From Nitrososphaeraceae archaeon (lineage in GTDB: Archaea > Thermoproteota > Nitrososphaeria > Nitrososphaerales > Nitrososphaeraceae), in the NCBI GenBank assembly GCA_025922715.1, contig JAICHH010000023.1, positions 1 through 15,750 of the forward strand: 15,750 nt of DNA, given 5' to 3'. Both the position numbers and the translations under genes were made by a program. A model generated the notes under the pieces. It searched no databases, was not told the origin of the DNA, and worked only from the letters and a program-made list of their open reading frames with translations. This document shows, piece after piece, positions 1 through 7,622 of the stretch (position 1 is the stretch's first letter; the number at the start of each line of letters is the position of its first letter).

Positions 1-75
1 AAATATAATTTATGTTACCAACTTTAAAAAGATTAAAGTAGAAATATTAATAAATTTCGAGATCAGTTATACTAC

Positions 76-486
76 ATGAGTAAGAAAATTTCACTTTGTT
101 TACTTATATCTATTGTCATTGGATCAATGATGTTTATGAATTGGGGACTAGTTCATGGAGGACTAGCACAAAATTCAACAGAGTCTAATCCTTCGACGAG
201 TAACGAAAGAGATTCAGAAGATCTTATGAACCAAACTACAGACAAAGATAATGGCTTGGCTAATGTACCCTTGGTCATTAACATTACCAAAAACTCAAAT
301 GCTACAGCTACCGTCATTGATTTTATTATCAACCAGGTAAATAACAGTGTAGTAGATATTTCTATAGTAGAAGATCTTGCAAAGGACCGTATTCCTTTGT
401 TAATTGATGCATTAAAGAATACCAATGCTTCTAGTATTGCTGCTGAATATGTGATTAATAGTACAAAGGAGAATATTGGCAAATAG
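76..486 (+). CDS. Small secreted protein with a two-copy internal repeat, unknown function
   Basis: I do not recognise the family. The 136-residue product begins with a clear Sec signal: MSKK, then a hydrophobic stretch at about 5-25, with probable cleavage near 30-32 (GLAQ). The mature part is hydrophilic and rich in Asn, Ser and Thr, with seven N-X-S/T sequons (N33, N52, N69, N75, N89, N117, N128), as expected of an N-glycosylated archaeal surface protein. Residues 65-87 and 107-129 align without gaps as two copies of a 23-residue unit, P-L-[VL]-I-[ND]-x-x-K-N-[ST]-N-A-[ST]-[AS]-x3-[DE]-[FY]-[IV]-I-N, with a period of 42. The start is ATG with no Shine-Dalgarno; an AT-rich box (TATTAATA, 44-51) lies 25-32 bases upstream. 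It converges on ribonuclease Z, and a T6 run at 504-509 is a likely terminator. It may be a cell-surface or binding protein. Confidence 0.75.
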   Translation: MSKKISLCLLISIVIGSMMFMNWGLVHGGLAQNSTESNPSTSNERDSEDLMNQTTDKDNGLANVPLVINITKNSNATATVIDFIINQVNNSVVDISIVEDLAKDRIPLLIDALKNTNASSIAAEYVINSTKENIGK

Positions 487-503
487 TACAAGTAATTAAT
501 TCA

Positions 504-509
504 TTTTTT
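504..509 (+). terminator. T-rich terminator of the small secreted gene
   Basis: A run of six T, in a wider T-rich stretch (501-515), lies 18 bases after the stop at 484-486. Archaeal RNA polymerase commonly terminates at such runs. No stem is visible. The call rests on position and composition only. Confidence 0.35.
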
Positions 510-527
510 CTATTTGTCTTATCCCTT

Positions 528-1463
528 CTATTTAGTTAATTCTTTTTCTGGATAGGGAACATTAATTACGTCAAGGTCATGTGCTATAAGTATATTTTCA
601 AAATTTATTTTTGCTTCAGTTTCTATTAACTTAAGGTTAGTATATCTGGAACTAAAATGAGTTAATATTAATTTTTTTACTTTTGCGATTTTTGCTAATG
701 AAGAAGCCTCTAATGCGGTGGAATGGAATCTTTCAATAGCCTTTTTTCTTTCTTGTGTTGTAAAAGTAGATTCAAAAACTAATACATCACAACCTTTGAA
801 GAATATTTCTAATTTCTTTGATGGTCTTGTATCTCCAGAGATTCCGATTTTACGCCCTGCACGAGAGGGGCCGGTAAACTCCCTTGCAGATATTTTTGTA
901 CCTTTGTATTCTATATCAAAGCCATGTTGTAATAGGCTATACAATTGACCTTCGGGGATACCAGATTTGTGTGCACGCTCAAGATTAAATATCCCAGGTC
1001 TCCTGTTTTCTTCTAAGATGAAGGAAAAGGCAAGAATAGAATGGTCAGCAAGGCAAGCTTTTACAAGATAATCCTTTTCCTCAACTAAGAGCCCTTCCTT
1101 TTGGATTGTATGGATAGTAATCTGATAATTAACATTAAAGTTGAGGATCTTTTGATTTATTAAAATAAATTCTTGTAATCTAGGCTCACCAAATATCTCA
1201 ATAGGTTTAGTTCTGCCCATTAACGAAAGGGTTTGTAATAAACCTAACAGCCCTAAGCAATGGTCGCCATGAATGTGTGTTATGAATATTTTCATTTTCT
1301 TATTTATTCCTAATTTTGATCTGAGAAACTTAATCTGCATCCCTTCTCCTGCATCAAATATTATTATTTCATCTCCTCTAGCAATGACAATAGAAGATAA
1401 TCCTCTCTCATAAGTTGGAATAGCTCCAGAAGTACCCAAAAATACTATTTTTAATTCTACCAA
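528..1463 (-). CDS. rnz: Ribonuclease Z (tRNA 3'-end endonuclease)
   Basis: This is the short-form tRNase Z, a cytoplasmic metallo-beta-lactamase-fold endonuclease that removes the 3' trailer of pre-tRNA before CCA addition. From the start used here (311 residues, normal for the family) I see the N-terminal VFLGTSGAIPT strand-loop, the zinc motif HIHGDH (63-68), H141 in ADH, D211 in SGDTRPS, H247 in FHST, and H269 in the THFSSRY motif. All expected metal ligands are present. Start choice: the frame opens with TTG at 1469, but AAGGTGA sits directly before that codon and 6 bases before a second TTG at 1463, so I prefer 1463, which gives MVELKIVFLGTSG. It lies downstream of prs in the same direction with about 50 bases between, so the two are probably co-transcribed. 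The Shine-Dalgarno fits an internal operon gene. Confidence 0.96.
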   Translation of the reverse strand: MVELKIVFLGTSGAIPTYERGLSSIVIARGDEIIIFDAGEGMQIKFLRSKLGINKKMKIFITHIHGDHCLGLLGLLQTLSLMGRTKPIEIFGEPRLQEFILINQKILNFNVNYQITIHTIQKEGLLVEEKDYLVKACLADHSILAFSFILEENRRPGIFNLERAHKSGIPEGQLYSLLQHGFDIEYKGTKISAREFTGPSRAGRKIGISGDTRPSKKLEIFFKGCDVLVFESTFTTQERKKAIERFHSTALEASSLAKIAKVKKLILTHFSSRYTNLKLIETEAKINFENILIAHDLDVINVPYPEKELTK

Positions 1464-1469
1464 TGTCAA

Positions 1470-1476
1470 TCACCTT
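1470..1476 (-). promoter_or_regulatory. Shine-Dalgarno AAGGTGA of rnz
   Basis: On the minus strand AAGGTGA is followed by TTGACA and then TTG (1463-1461). The spacing of 6 bases to that second TTG is ideal, whereas the first TTG (1469) directly abuts the motif. It is the only convincing Shine-Dalgarno I found in the window. It therefore decides the start and suggests that rnz is translated from a longer message. Confidence 0.55.
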
Positions 1477-1512
1477 ATTAATTTTGATTAATGAGTAATG
1501 TCCTCGATCAGA

Positions 1513-2406
1513 TTAATTAGCATTAACTAATGCGTCTGACAAGATTAGAGATAGATCCACTTTGGAACAAATACTTGGAATTGAATTTGTAGAAATAATT
1601 TCTTTCACGCCCGAATTTATAATTTTATCAAAAGCATTATCTACAAGAATCGCGTGAGTACAGAATACAATAATATTTCCTATTTTTTGTTTTTTTAATA
1701 CTTCGCAAGCCTTTACAATACTTCCTCCGGTACTAATCATATCATCTATCAAAATTGCATTCATTCCATCAACTTTCATTCCTATATTTTCATCTATGGA
1801 AACAAATCCTGTTTTTCTATCTCTCTTTTTTTTCAGGCACAATATTGGTAATTCTAATAATTGAGCAAATTTTTCAGCCCTTTTTATTCCTCCTGCATCA
1901 GGTGAAATGATAAAAGATTTTTCTAAAGTTACATTATTTTTTATATAATCTGCAAGAAGTGGGATAGCCGAAATATTTTTAATCTTTGTTGAGAAATATG
2001 ATAAAGAGACTTCTTGGTGAATATCTACTGTTATTACTTCGTCTACTCCAAAGTTTTCTATTAATTGAGCTAATACTGCAATACTAATAATTTCTCCGTC
2101 CAAAAATGCCTTATCTTGTCTTGCATACGCCATATAGGGAATTATTACTGTTATTTTTGAAGCATGATCTTTTTTACATTTATGAATAATCATTAGTAGC
2201 TGAATTATATGTCTGTCAGGAGGAGGATAAAGTGATTGAACTATTATACAATCTTTATTATTAACAGATGGAATGCGAAGCTTGCTTTCTCCATCAAAAA
2301 ATATTTTTAGCTCTGGTTCAATAATTTTCAAATTCAAATTGTGAGAAATACTCCTTGCCAAATCTACGGAAGCAGGCCCCGCTATTACCACTGAATTTTC
2401 AAACAA
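1513..2406 (-). CDS. prs: Ribose-phosphate pyrophosphokinase (PRPP synthetase)
   Basis: The enzyme makes 5-phosphoribosyl 1-diphosphate from ribose 5-phosphate and ATP, feeding purine, pyrimidine, histidine and tryptophan synthesis in the cytoplasm. The 297-residue length suits archaeal Prs. Visible motifs in order are FFDGESKLRIP (subunit and regulatory loop), PYMAYARQDK (ATP site), TVDIH (metal-binding aspartate and histidine), SPDAGGIKRA, the flexible-loop region KKKRDRKTG, and ILIDDMISTGGS, the PRPP/ribose 5-phosphate loop. Nothing catalytic is missing. The start is TTG: no ATG lies upstream in frame, and a TTTTTATG box at 2439-2432 sits 26-33 bases before it, as for a leaderless transcript. 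It is first in a probable prs-rnz operon and is divergent from the Cys-rich gene at 2513. Confidence 0.96.
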   Translation of the reverse strand: MFENSVVIAGPASVDLARSISHNLNLKIIEPELKIFFDGESKLRIPSVNNKDCIIVQSLYPPPDRHIIQLLMIIHKCKKDHASKITVIIPYMAYARQDKAFLDGEIISIAVLAQLIENFGVDEVITVDIHQEVSLSYFSTKIKNISAIPLLADYIKNNVTLEKSFIISPDAGGIKRAEKFAQLLELPILCLKKKRDRKTGFVSIDENIGMKVDGMNAILIDDMISTGGSIVKACEVLKKQKIGNIIVFCTHAILVDNAFDKIINSGVKEIISTNSIPSICSKVDLSLILSDALVNAN

Positions 2407-2431
2407 ATGATATTAACAAATCTAATTCAAT

Positions 2432-2439
2432 CATAAAAA
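2432..2439 (-). promoter_or_regulatory. TATA-like box of prs
   Basis: TTTTTATG on the minus strand lies 26-33 bases upstream of the TTG start of prs, the spacing of an archaeal box A for a leaderless mRNA. It supports the TTG start. Confidence 0.45.
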
Positions 2440-2482
2440 CCTTTTTTACACAAGTTATTCTATGAATATGAAGGATAAAGTT

Positions 2483-2490
2483 TTTTTATC
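2483..2490 (+). promoter_or_regulatory. TATA-like box of the Cys/His-rich gene
   Basis: TTTTTATC lies 23-30 bases upstream of the TTG at 2513, again the leaderless spacing. Together with the oppositely oriented box at 2432-2439 it makes a compact divergent promoter region of about 105 bases. Confidence 0.4.
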
Positions 2491-2512
2491 ATTCCGTAAC
2501 TAAAATGCCCTA

Positions 2513-2701
2513 TTGATTGAAAGATCCTTATATTGTATTCAACAGGATCATGGTAATTGTAATGGTATAATTATTAACAAAGATAGAGAATATGATGGAT
2601 CAAAAATATGTAATTGTCCATGTCACAATAGTCTATATCAATTGCTTAAAAAGGCCTCTGTAGCTTTAAGACATAAAGAGAACAATAATTATTTTGGGTA
2701 G
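2513..2701 (+). CDS. Small Cys/His-rich, probably zinc-binding protein
   Basis: I cannot assign a named family. The 62-residue product has C8, H13 and C16 in its N-terminal third and a tight C33-x-C35-x-C37-H38 cluster in the middle, followed by a basic helix-like tail (about 39-55). This spacing suits a small metal-binding knuckle, most likely one zinc, and such mini-proteins often bind nucleic acid or a protein partner. The frame is closed upstream by TAA at 2501-2503, so TTG at 2513 is the only usable start. A TATA-like box 23-30 bases upstream supports expression. It stands alone between prs (divergent) and the end of the HyuA-like gene (convergent). The regular Cys/His pattern argues that it is real despite its size; function is unknown. 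Confidence 0.7.
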   Translation: MIERSLYCIQQDHGNCNGIIINKDREYDGSKICNCPCHNSLYQLLKKASVALRHKENNNYFG

Positions 2702-2760
2702 CAAATTTAGGTAAATGATTCATTTATAGAAAATATATTAGTATACTTTAATCAATATGT

Positions 2761-2765
2761 AAAAA
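2761..2765 (-). terminator. T5 run directly after the HyuA-like gene
   Basis: On the minus strand the stop codon (2768-2766) is followed at once by five T. This is compatible with archaeal T-tract termination, but weak on its own. Confidence 0.25.
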
Positions 2766-4883
2766 TTATATTTTTATTATAATTGTTATTTTATCTGTAT
2801 TTGTTTTATTTATTTCATTTTTTAATGCATCTATAAGATGTTCTGGAGAGATTAAACTTGAAAAATCAACTATTTTAGTATCATCTAAAATATGTATTTG
2901 AGGAGCCAATTCTTCATTTGATTTATCCATCAATTGATGTACCATTGTATCTATTTCATTTTTTAATTTTTTATTTCCGCTGATAATCTTTGCATTATCC
3001 AACATTAATCTTATTCTTCCGAATTTGTCTAATATGACAATTGGGTTTTTCCGTTTTTTTACAAAAAAGTGTTTTTTTATTGTCTCACAAGTAAATCCAA
3101 AATAATTTTTCATATTTAATATCTGTTGAACATGATTACTATCTAAGATAGAACAAGCTATAGCTGAGGCTTCTTTTTCGTCAATTTCTTGTCGATTGTT
3201 CTTACCAATATCTAGTTCAACGTTACCTGTGGCTATTGCTCTTAATAATGTGCGTTCCTTCACGAATTCAGTTTGGATTGATATAGATTCTGGTACAGCA
3301 CCTCTATCAAGAGCTCTTTTTTTAACCTCCTCTATAACATTAGATACATCATTTGAATCAGGTTTATCGATTGTCTTTTCTATTTCTTCATAAATCATTG
3401 CCGCTGCTACACCTATAGAAGAAACTACCTCGGCATTTTTAGCTATTTCATGGGCAAATTTACATTTTGTGGCCATATAGGGAACTAAAACTGACGCCCC
3501 TCCTCCTCCACCAATAAGTCTAATTTTTTTCTCATCCAAATGATATTCTTTTATCATGGGCTCAATTATATGTAAAATCTTTTTAATAGAAAAATCTAAT
3601 ATCATTGCTGCAGTCGTTTGATAATCTACTCCAATCATTTCACCAACTAGAGAAAGCGATTTAATTGCTGATCTTTTGTTTCCAAATGCATAATCTTCTT
3701 TATTTATTATGCCTAAAGCATTGGCGGCACAAGTATTAGTTATTGCAATTTTTTTATTATTTGCTGTTTCGATACAAACATAATCATCAGGATCTGTTTC
3801 ATTTGGTTTGAACGTTATTATTCTAGCATTTTCTAATTCGTGAGGTTCAACAAAACAGGAATATCTTAGCCCTGCTATATGTGCAGAGCGAGGTCCAACA
3901 TCAATAATTTTATGATTAGAAATTCTAATTAAAGAGCCTCCTGCAACGCCGGCCACTCGAACATCAACTGAACGTATACATGTAGGATGATCCATTATTG
4001 TTACATATCTAATCTCAGGTTTTCCGTTTTTTATAACGGATATATTTGTAGATGTACCCCCTATCTCTATGAAAACGCCGTGTAAAATATGAGAATATAA
4101 TAAAGCACCAGCAACACTAGCAGCTGGACCAGATAATATTGTTAAAATAGGTTTAGTTTTAAAAGTATCTATATCTGTTACTCCTCCATCTCCTTTCATT
4201 ATCAGGATAGGACAGGGTATATTCTCCTTTCTAACTACATCTTCCACATATTTTGCAGTACTAATTGCTTTTGGCATTATTCCCGCATTGATAGCAGCAG
4301 TTAATGTCCTAATTTCTAATCCATAAATGCCTGTTAATTCATGACCACCAGTAATAGGTATATCAGAATAGTTCATTACATATTTTTCATTGCTAGGATC
4401 ATCCACACCATATGCTTCACTTACGACTAATACCTCTGCTCCTTCCTTTTTAAGTGAAGATATAGTAGAAATTATTTCATTTATATCAAGATATTTTGAG
4501 GTATCCAAAAATCTATAACAAGTGTGTAAATACTTATGAAGTGAGAGCTCTACGTTTTTTATGTTTGTTCTTTTAACTACATTAGATTTTTCTAATCCAA
4601 CACCCATTCCGATAATGCCAACTTTTACGGTATCGCCTTCAAGTAGTGCGTTGACGGCTTGAGTTGTGCTGTGTGAAATTAATTCAATTTCAGATCTTTG
4701 TATATTATAATGTTTGATTAAATCTCTTAGTGCAATAATTATTCCATCGGCAACTCCTCGTTCCGAATTATGCGTAGTAGCAACAGTCGTTTTGCCCATA
4801 AAGGCACCTGATGCCATATCTATAGCTATAGCTTTCGTAAAAGTCCCTCCCACATCAATTCCCACTCTGATCTTTCTGTTCAT
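2766..4883 (-). CDS. Stand-alone hydantoinase/oxoprolinase (HyuA-like) family protein
   Basis: The 705-residue product belongs to the ATP-dependent hydantoinase A/5-oxoprolinase superfamily, an ASKHA (actin/Hsp70-like) fold. Visible are phosphate-1 loop VGIDVGGTFTKA (7-18), LISHSTTQAVNALLEG (68-83), SGPAASVAGA (251-260), a second phosphate loop EIGGTSTN (273-280), VAGVAGGSLIRI (310-321), VGPRSAH (329-335), and the late glycine motif IGGGGGAS (457-464). Residues from about 505 to 705 form a C-terminal extension I do not recognise. Oddities: classical members read DMGGTSTD at the second loop, so both acidic positions differ here (E and N), and there is no HyuB partner gene beside it. It lies 78 bases downstream of the racemase-like gene on the same strand, suggesting one transcript. 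An AT-rich box (about 4935-4950) could also give it its own promoter. Substrate unknown; an amidohydrolase-type or carboxylase-subunit role is inference. Confidence 0.85.
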   Translation of the reverse strand: MNRKIRVGIDVGGTFTKAIAIDMASGAFMGKTTVATTHNSERGVADGIIIALRDLIKHYNIQRSEIELISHSTTQAVNALLEGDTVKVGIIGMGVGLEKSNVVKRTNIKNVELSLHKYLHTCYRFLDTSKYLDINEIISTISSLKKEGAEVLVVSEAYGVDDPSNEKYVMNYSDIPITGGHELTGIYGLEIRTLTAAINAGIMPKAISTAKYVEDVVRKENIPCPILIMKGDGGVTDIDTFKTKPILTILSGPAASVAGALLYSHILHGVFIEIGGTSTNISVIKNGKPEIRYVTIMDHPTCIRSVDVRVAGVAGGSLIRISNHKIIDVGPRSAHIAGLRYSCFVEPHELENARIITFKPNETDPDDYVCIETANNKKIAITNTCAANALGIINKEDYAFGNKRSAIKSLSLVGEMIGVDYQTTAAMILDFSIKKILHIIEPMIKEYHLDEKKIRLIGGGGGASVLVPYMATKCKFAHEIAKNAEVVSSIGVAAAMIYEEIEKTIDKPDSNDVSNVIEEVKKRALDRGAVPESISIQTEFVKERTLLRAIATGNVELDIGKNNRQEIDEKEASAIACSILDSNHVQQILNMKNYFGFTCETIKKHFFVKKRKNPIVILDKFGRIRLMLDNAKIISGNKKLKNEIDTMVHQLMDKSNEELAPQIHILDDTKIVDFSSLISPEHLIDALKNEINKTNTDKITIIIKI

Positions 4884-4961
4884 TCACTAATACACGTTAG
4901 TTACGCCTAATCGTATGTTATTCTTGGGTCAATTAATATATATTTATTCTTATAGTTATAT

Positions 4962-5753
4962 TTAAAAAGACCAAAAAACTTCTTCTATTTTTTCTTTTCT
5001 ACCAATTTGTCTTAAAATCTCTTGGAACCTTTTTTTATTATCAGAAACTAATATTCTCATTTTGCCATTTTTAATCTTATTGTTGAGATTATTATATATC
5101 AAGAATTTTTTTACATCTTTAACTATTGATTCGGCTGGATCTAGAAATTTTACATGTGGATACAGCTGATTTAGCTGATCTATTATAAATGGTAAATGTG
5201 TACTTGATAATGTTATTACATCGATATTATCAATATTTCCAAGTATTTGAATTATGAGCAGTTCAATCTTTTTCCTATTTCTTAAAAAAGTCCCATCTTC
5301 TATCAAGGGGATTAAAGAAGATGAATTATATTTGGACACGAAAATATCTTGGGGGATTTCAGACTTAATCAATTTATCCAATTCTTTACTGTTTATTGAA
5401 GACTCTGTTGCCATTATTCCTATGTGATTTTTTTTGGTTATTTTTATGGCCTTATTAATAGGGGGCTTTACACCGACCAACGGAATATTTGTAAGTGATT
5501 TTATTTTATCAATAACTTGTATAGAAGGTGTATTTGAAGCAATTATTATCAATTTTGGATGAAATCTTTCTAAATATTTGATAGTATTATGGACAATTTT
5601 AAAAAGGTCATTTTGTGACTTTTTTCCATAAGGAAAATTTGCTTTATCTGCAAAATAAATTAAATTTTCATTAGGTAGTTCTCTTTTTAATTCTCGAATT
5701 ACTGACATCGATCCAATACCAGAATCAAATACAACTATTGGAGAAGAACTCAT
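4962..5753 (-). CDS. Asp/Glu racemase superfamily protein (MurI-like) lacking both catalytic cysteines
   Basis: The 263-residue product matches glutamate racemase along its length: VVFDSGIGSMSVIREL (7-22, D10 and S11 kept), IYFADKANFPYGKKS (32-46), LIIIASNTPS (68-77), LVGVKPPINKA (92-102), IMATESS (113-119), ITLSSTHLPF (180-189) and LDPAESIV (204-211). MurI uses two cysteines, in ACNT and GCTHYP; here both are serine (S73, codon TCA; S184, codon AGT), while N74, T75 and H186 remain. Ordinary two-cysteine racemisation is therefore unlikely. I chose ATG 5753 because it begins just before the first strand and has a box (AATTATATT, 5787-5779) 26-34 bases upstream; the frame opens at a TTG at 5780. 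It precedes the HyuA-like gene by 78 bases. Archaea have no peptidoglycan, so a cell-wall role is unlikely; another hydrolase, lyase or racemase activity is possible. Confidence 0.88.
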   Translation of the reverse strand: MSSSPIVVFDSGIGSMSVIRELKRELPNENLIYFADKANFPYGKKSQNDLFKIVHNTIKYLERFHPKLIIIASNTPSIQVIDKIKSLTNIPLVGVKPPINKAIKITKKNHIGIMATESSINSKELDKLIKSEIPQDIFVSKYNSSSLIPLIEDGTFLRNRKKIELLIIQILGNIDNIDVITLSSTHLPFIIDQLNQLYPHVKFLDPAESIVKDVKKFLIYNNLNNKIKNGKMRILVSDNKKRFQEILRQIGRKEKIEEVFWSF

Positions 5754-5778
5754 TAATATAGATCTATATAAAGAATTC

Positions 5779-5787
5779 AATATAATT
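5779..5787 (-). promoter_or_regulatory. TATA-like box of the racemase-like gene
   Basis: AATTATATT on the minus strand lies 26-34 bases before ATG 5753. It favours that ATG over the upstream TTG at 5780. A second AT box (CTTTATATAG, 5773-5764) is too close to the ATG to be used for it. Confidence 0.3.
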
Positions 5788-6488
5788 CTTCCATGAAAAG
5801 ATTACATATATGCAACTAGTTATTTATAAAGAAATTGTATACTATATAAAAGAATTTGAATCGTAAAAATTATGAATATCATTATTGATTCACTCACATT
5901 ATACTTTTTTATAGTTTAATTTGACCATTTTAATTAAGTCTACTATTTTTTCTTTCTGTAATTAAATATTCATATTTTTGAGTAACCTTCTCTCAATAGG
6001 TTTTTAAAAATTTATTCATCCTCCCTAAATGACGTCCAGCAGTAACTTATGCATTAGATATTACCTATACTACTGAGCTGTTTGCTGATCTCTTCAATAC
6101 AATAATTATCTATAGATTATTCTTAATTTATTTTTAATCCTCAAATTTAATATAAGATCTCTAAATAACGGCAGTATTCTTAACTTATTTAAATTCTAAG
6201 AAACTTTGCTAATTTCAATACGTGTTAATAAAACCTATAAAAAAATAATGGTCTAACATTAAGACTAATTTATTAATAACAAAATAGAATAAACCTATTG
6301 CGCTCACTTGTTTTTTTGAAATATTTAAAGCATAACCAACTACAATAATATCAAATTAAATATTACTTTGGAAGTCATTGATCACCACACTAAGTTAATA
6401 AGTATATGAACACTCTAATTCTATGAATCTTGCTAATCTAAACCCATTTGAATCAATGTAATGTAGTTATTAGTATAAAATAGTACCT
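5788..6488. other. AT-rich intergenic stretch without a recognisable gene
   Basis: About 700 bases with frequent stops in all frames; the longest open stretches are around 15 codons. The left edge holds the racemase-like promoter. The one compositional exception is a GC-richer patch near 6019-6095 containing an imperfect stem-loop, listed separately. I see no tRNA, no C/D box pair with acceptable spacing and no repeats. Confidence 0.6.
6037..6080. other. Imperfect stem-loop in a GC-richer island
   Basis: CAGCAGTA (6037-6044) can pair with TACT-GA-GCTG (6071-6080): eight base pairs with a two-base GA bulge and a 26-base loop. It sits in the least AT-rich part of an otherwise very AT-rich gap, with GACGTC just before it. 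It may be a small RNA or a chance structure. The strand cannot be decided. Confidence 0.2.
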
Positions 6489-6965
6489 TTAATTTTTGTC
6501 AAATTCTAGATTATATCTCATACCAATACTATGTTTATAAAATCCCAACTTTTCATAAAACTTTGAGTTGTATTCAGAACAATTTAAAATTACCTTATAA
6601 CATTTTTCTTGAATTGCTAGTTCTAATACTTTTTCTACAAGAATTGAGCCGATTCCTAACTTTTCAAATCCTTTTCTTGTTACTACATCTTCTATATGGC
6701 AAATTCTTCCTCCATTATGAATAAATTTTTGCTCTATAATTGCGGTAATTGATCCGACTATATCAGTATCCTTTATAGCAACAAAAATTTTTATATTGCC
6801 TGACTTTCTTATTTTTTCTAAAATCTTTTGGGAGAATTCTTTATCATAAACATCTTTACCAATTTCTGTTAGATTTGATAAAGTGTCAAAAAAACTGTTG
6901 ATAAGATCGTGATTTTCCAATTCTTTTACCTGTATTTGAGAATTTTTTTTATTTATTTTTATCAT
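6489..6965 (-). CDS. GNA1-like glucosamine-phosphate N-acetyltransferase (GNAT family)
   Basis: A 158-residue single-domain GNAT protein, the size of eukaryotic GNA1. GNA1 transfers acetyl from acetyl-CoA to glucosamine 6-phosphate, an early step to UDP-GlcNAc. Similarity to GNA1 is specific rather than just GNAT-like: GSITAIIEQKFIHNGGRICHIEDVV (71-95) has the GNA1 IHG...GHIEDVV pattern, followed by the CoA pyrophosphate loop KLGIGS (102-107), CYKVILNCSEYNSKFYEKLGF (122-142), matching GNA1 GCYK(V/I)ILDC-E-N--FYEK-GF, with Y137 where the family has its conserved tyrosine. The start is ATG; a weak AT box (TTTTAACTAA, 6995-6986) lies 21-30 bases upstream. It stands alone between two long gene-free gaps. 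The exact substrate is inferred, and another amino-sugar phosphate is possible. Confidence 0.85.
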   Translation of the reverse strand: MIKINKKNSQIQVKELENHDLINSFFDTLSNLTEIGKDVYDKEFSQKILEKIRKSGNIKIFVAIKDTDIVGSITAIIEQKFIHNGGRICHIEDVVTRKGFEKLGIGSILVEKVLELAIQEKCYKVILNCSEYNSKFYEKLGFYKHSIGMRYNLEFDKN

Positions 6966-7622
6966 ATAATGTATTATAAATACGATTAGTTAAAATTCTT
7001 TTATCAGATTTAAAAAGATTATTATAAACTTTATTACTTGTGACTAAGTAAATATTATTAATTAGTTATATTCGATTAATTGAATACAAAAATAATCTTT
7101 ATCCATTATGATAACAAATACAGAATCCTTTAACCAAAAATTCTTGTAAGGAAGCAAATATGTTATCTAGGAAATATTCTTATTATTCAACTAATTCCTT
7201 TCATTCAACATTTAGAGGATTACTTTGCTAATATGCAGAAAGAGGATTATGTGTTTTTAATATCATTTTTTCAATCAAATCTAAATTATATTATAGTACA
7301 CAGATGTATGTTATTTTGAATTTACAATTTAAACTTTATGGAAGTTAAATATTAATCTTTTTTCTTGACCACAATTATGATATCATTTAAATATATAAAT
7401 GGCAATTTCATTATAGAGTGTAAATAGTTGTTTATTGGTAAATCATTATTCTAATGCTTGCAAAATCTAACAATTATTATTTTCTATCAAGTATAATTTG
7501 AAAAAAATTTACAAATTTCTTTTGATTTTATTTATTCTAAAAAAAGGACTTTTATCGATAACTTCTATTTTTATTCAGGATTTAAAATAGTTTTCATTCT
7601 AAATAATATTTAAGTATAGCAT
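6966..7622. other. AT-rich intergenic stretch without a recognisable gene
   Basis: About 650 bases with dense stop codons. Two consecutive very short open frames on the plus strand (7160-7231, 23 codons; 7233-7319, 28 codons) overlap in their stop/start spacing, but they have no recognisable features and I do not call them. No terminator hairpin, tRNA or repeat was found. Transcripts from pstB (minus) end into this gap. Confidence 0.6.

Noticed and set aside
718..948. Plus-strand open frame inside the ribonuclease Z gene
   Set aside because: It lies antisense to a clearly conserved gene and its translation shows no family features.
5764..5773. CTTTATATAG as the promoter box for the racemase-like gene
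   Set aside because: It is only 11-20 bases from ATG 5753, which would put the transcript start inside the gene. The box at 5779-5787 fits better.
7160..7319. Two consecutive mini open frames (23 and 28 codons) on the plus strand, the first with an AAGGAAG upstream
   Set aside because: Too short, no recognisable motif, in very AT-rich DNA where such frames arise by chance. The Shine-Dalgarno-like string is not typical of this genome's gene starts.
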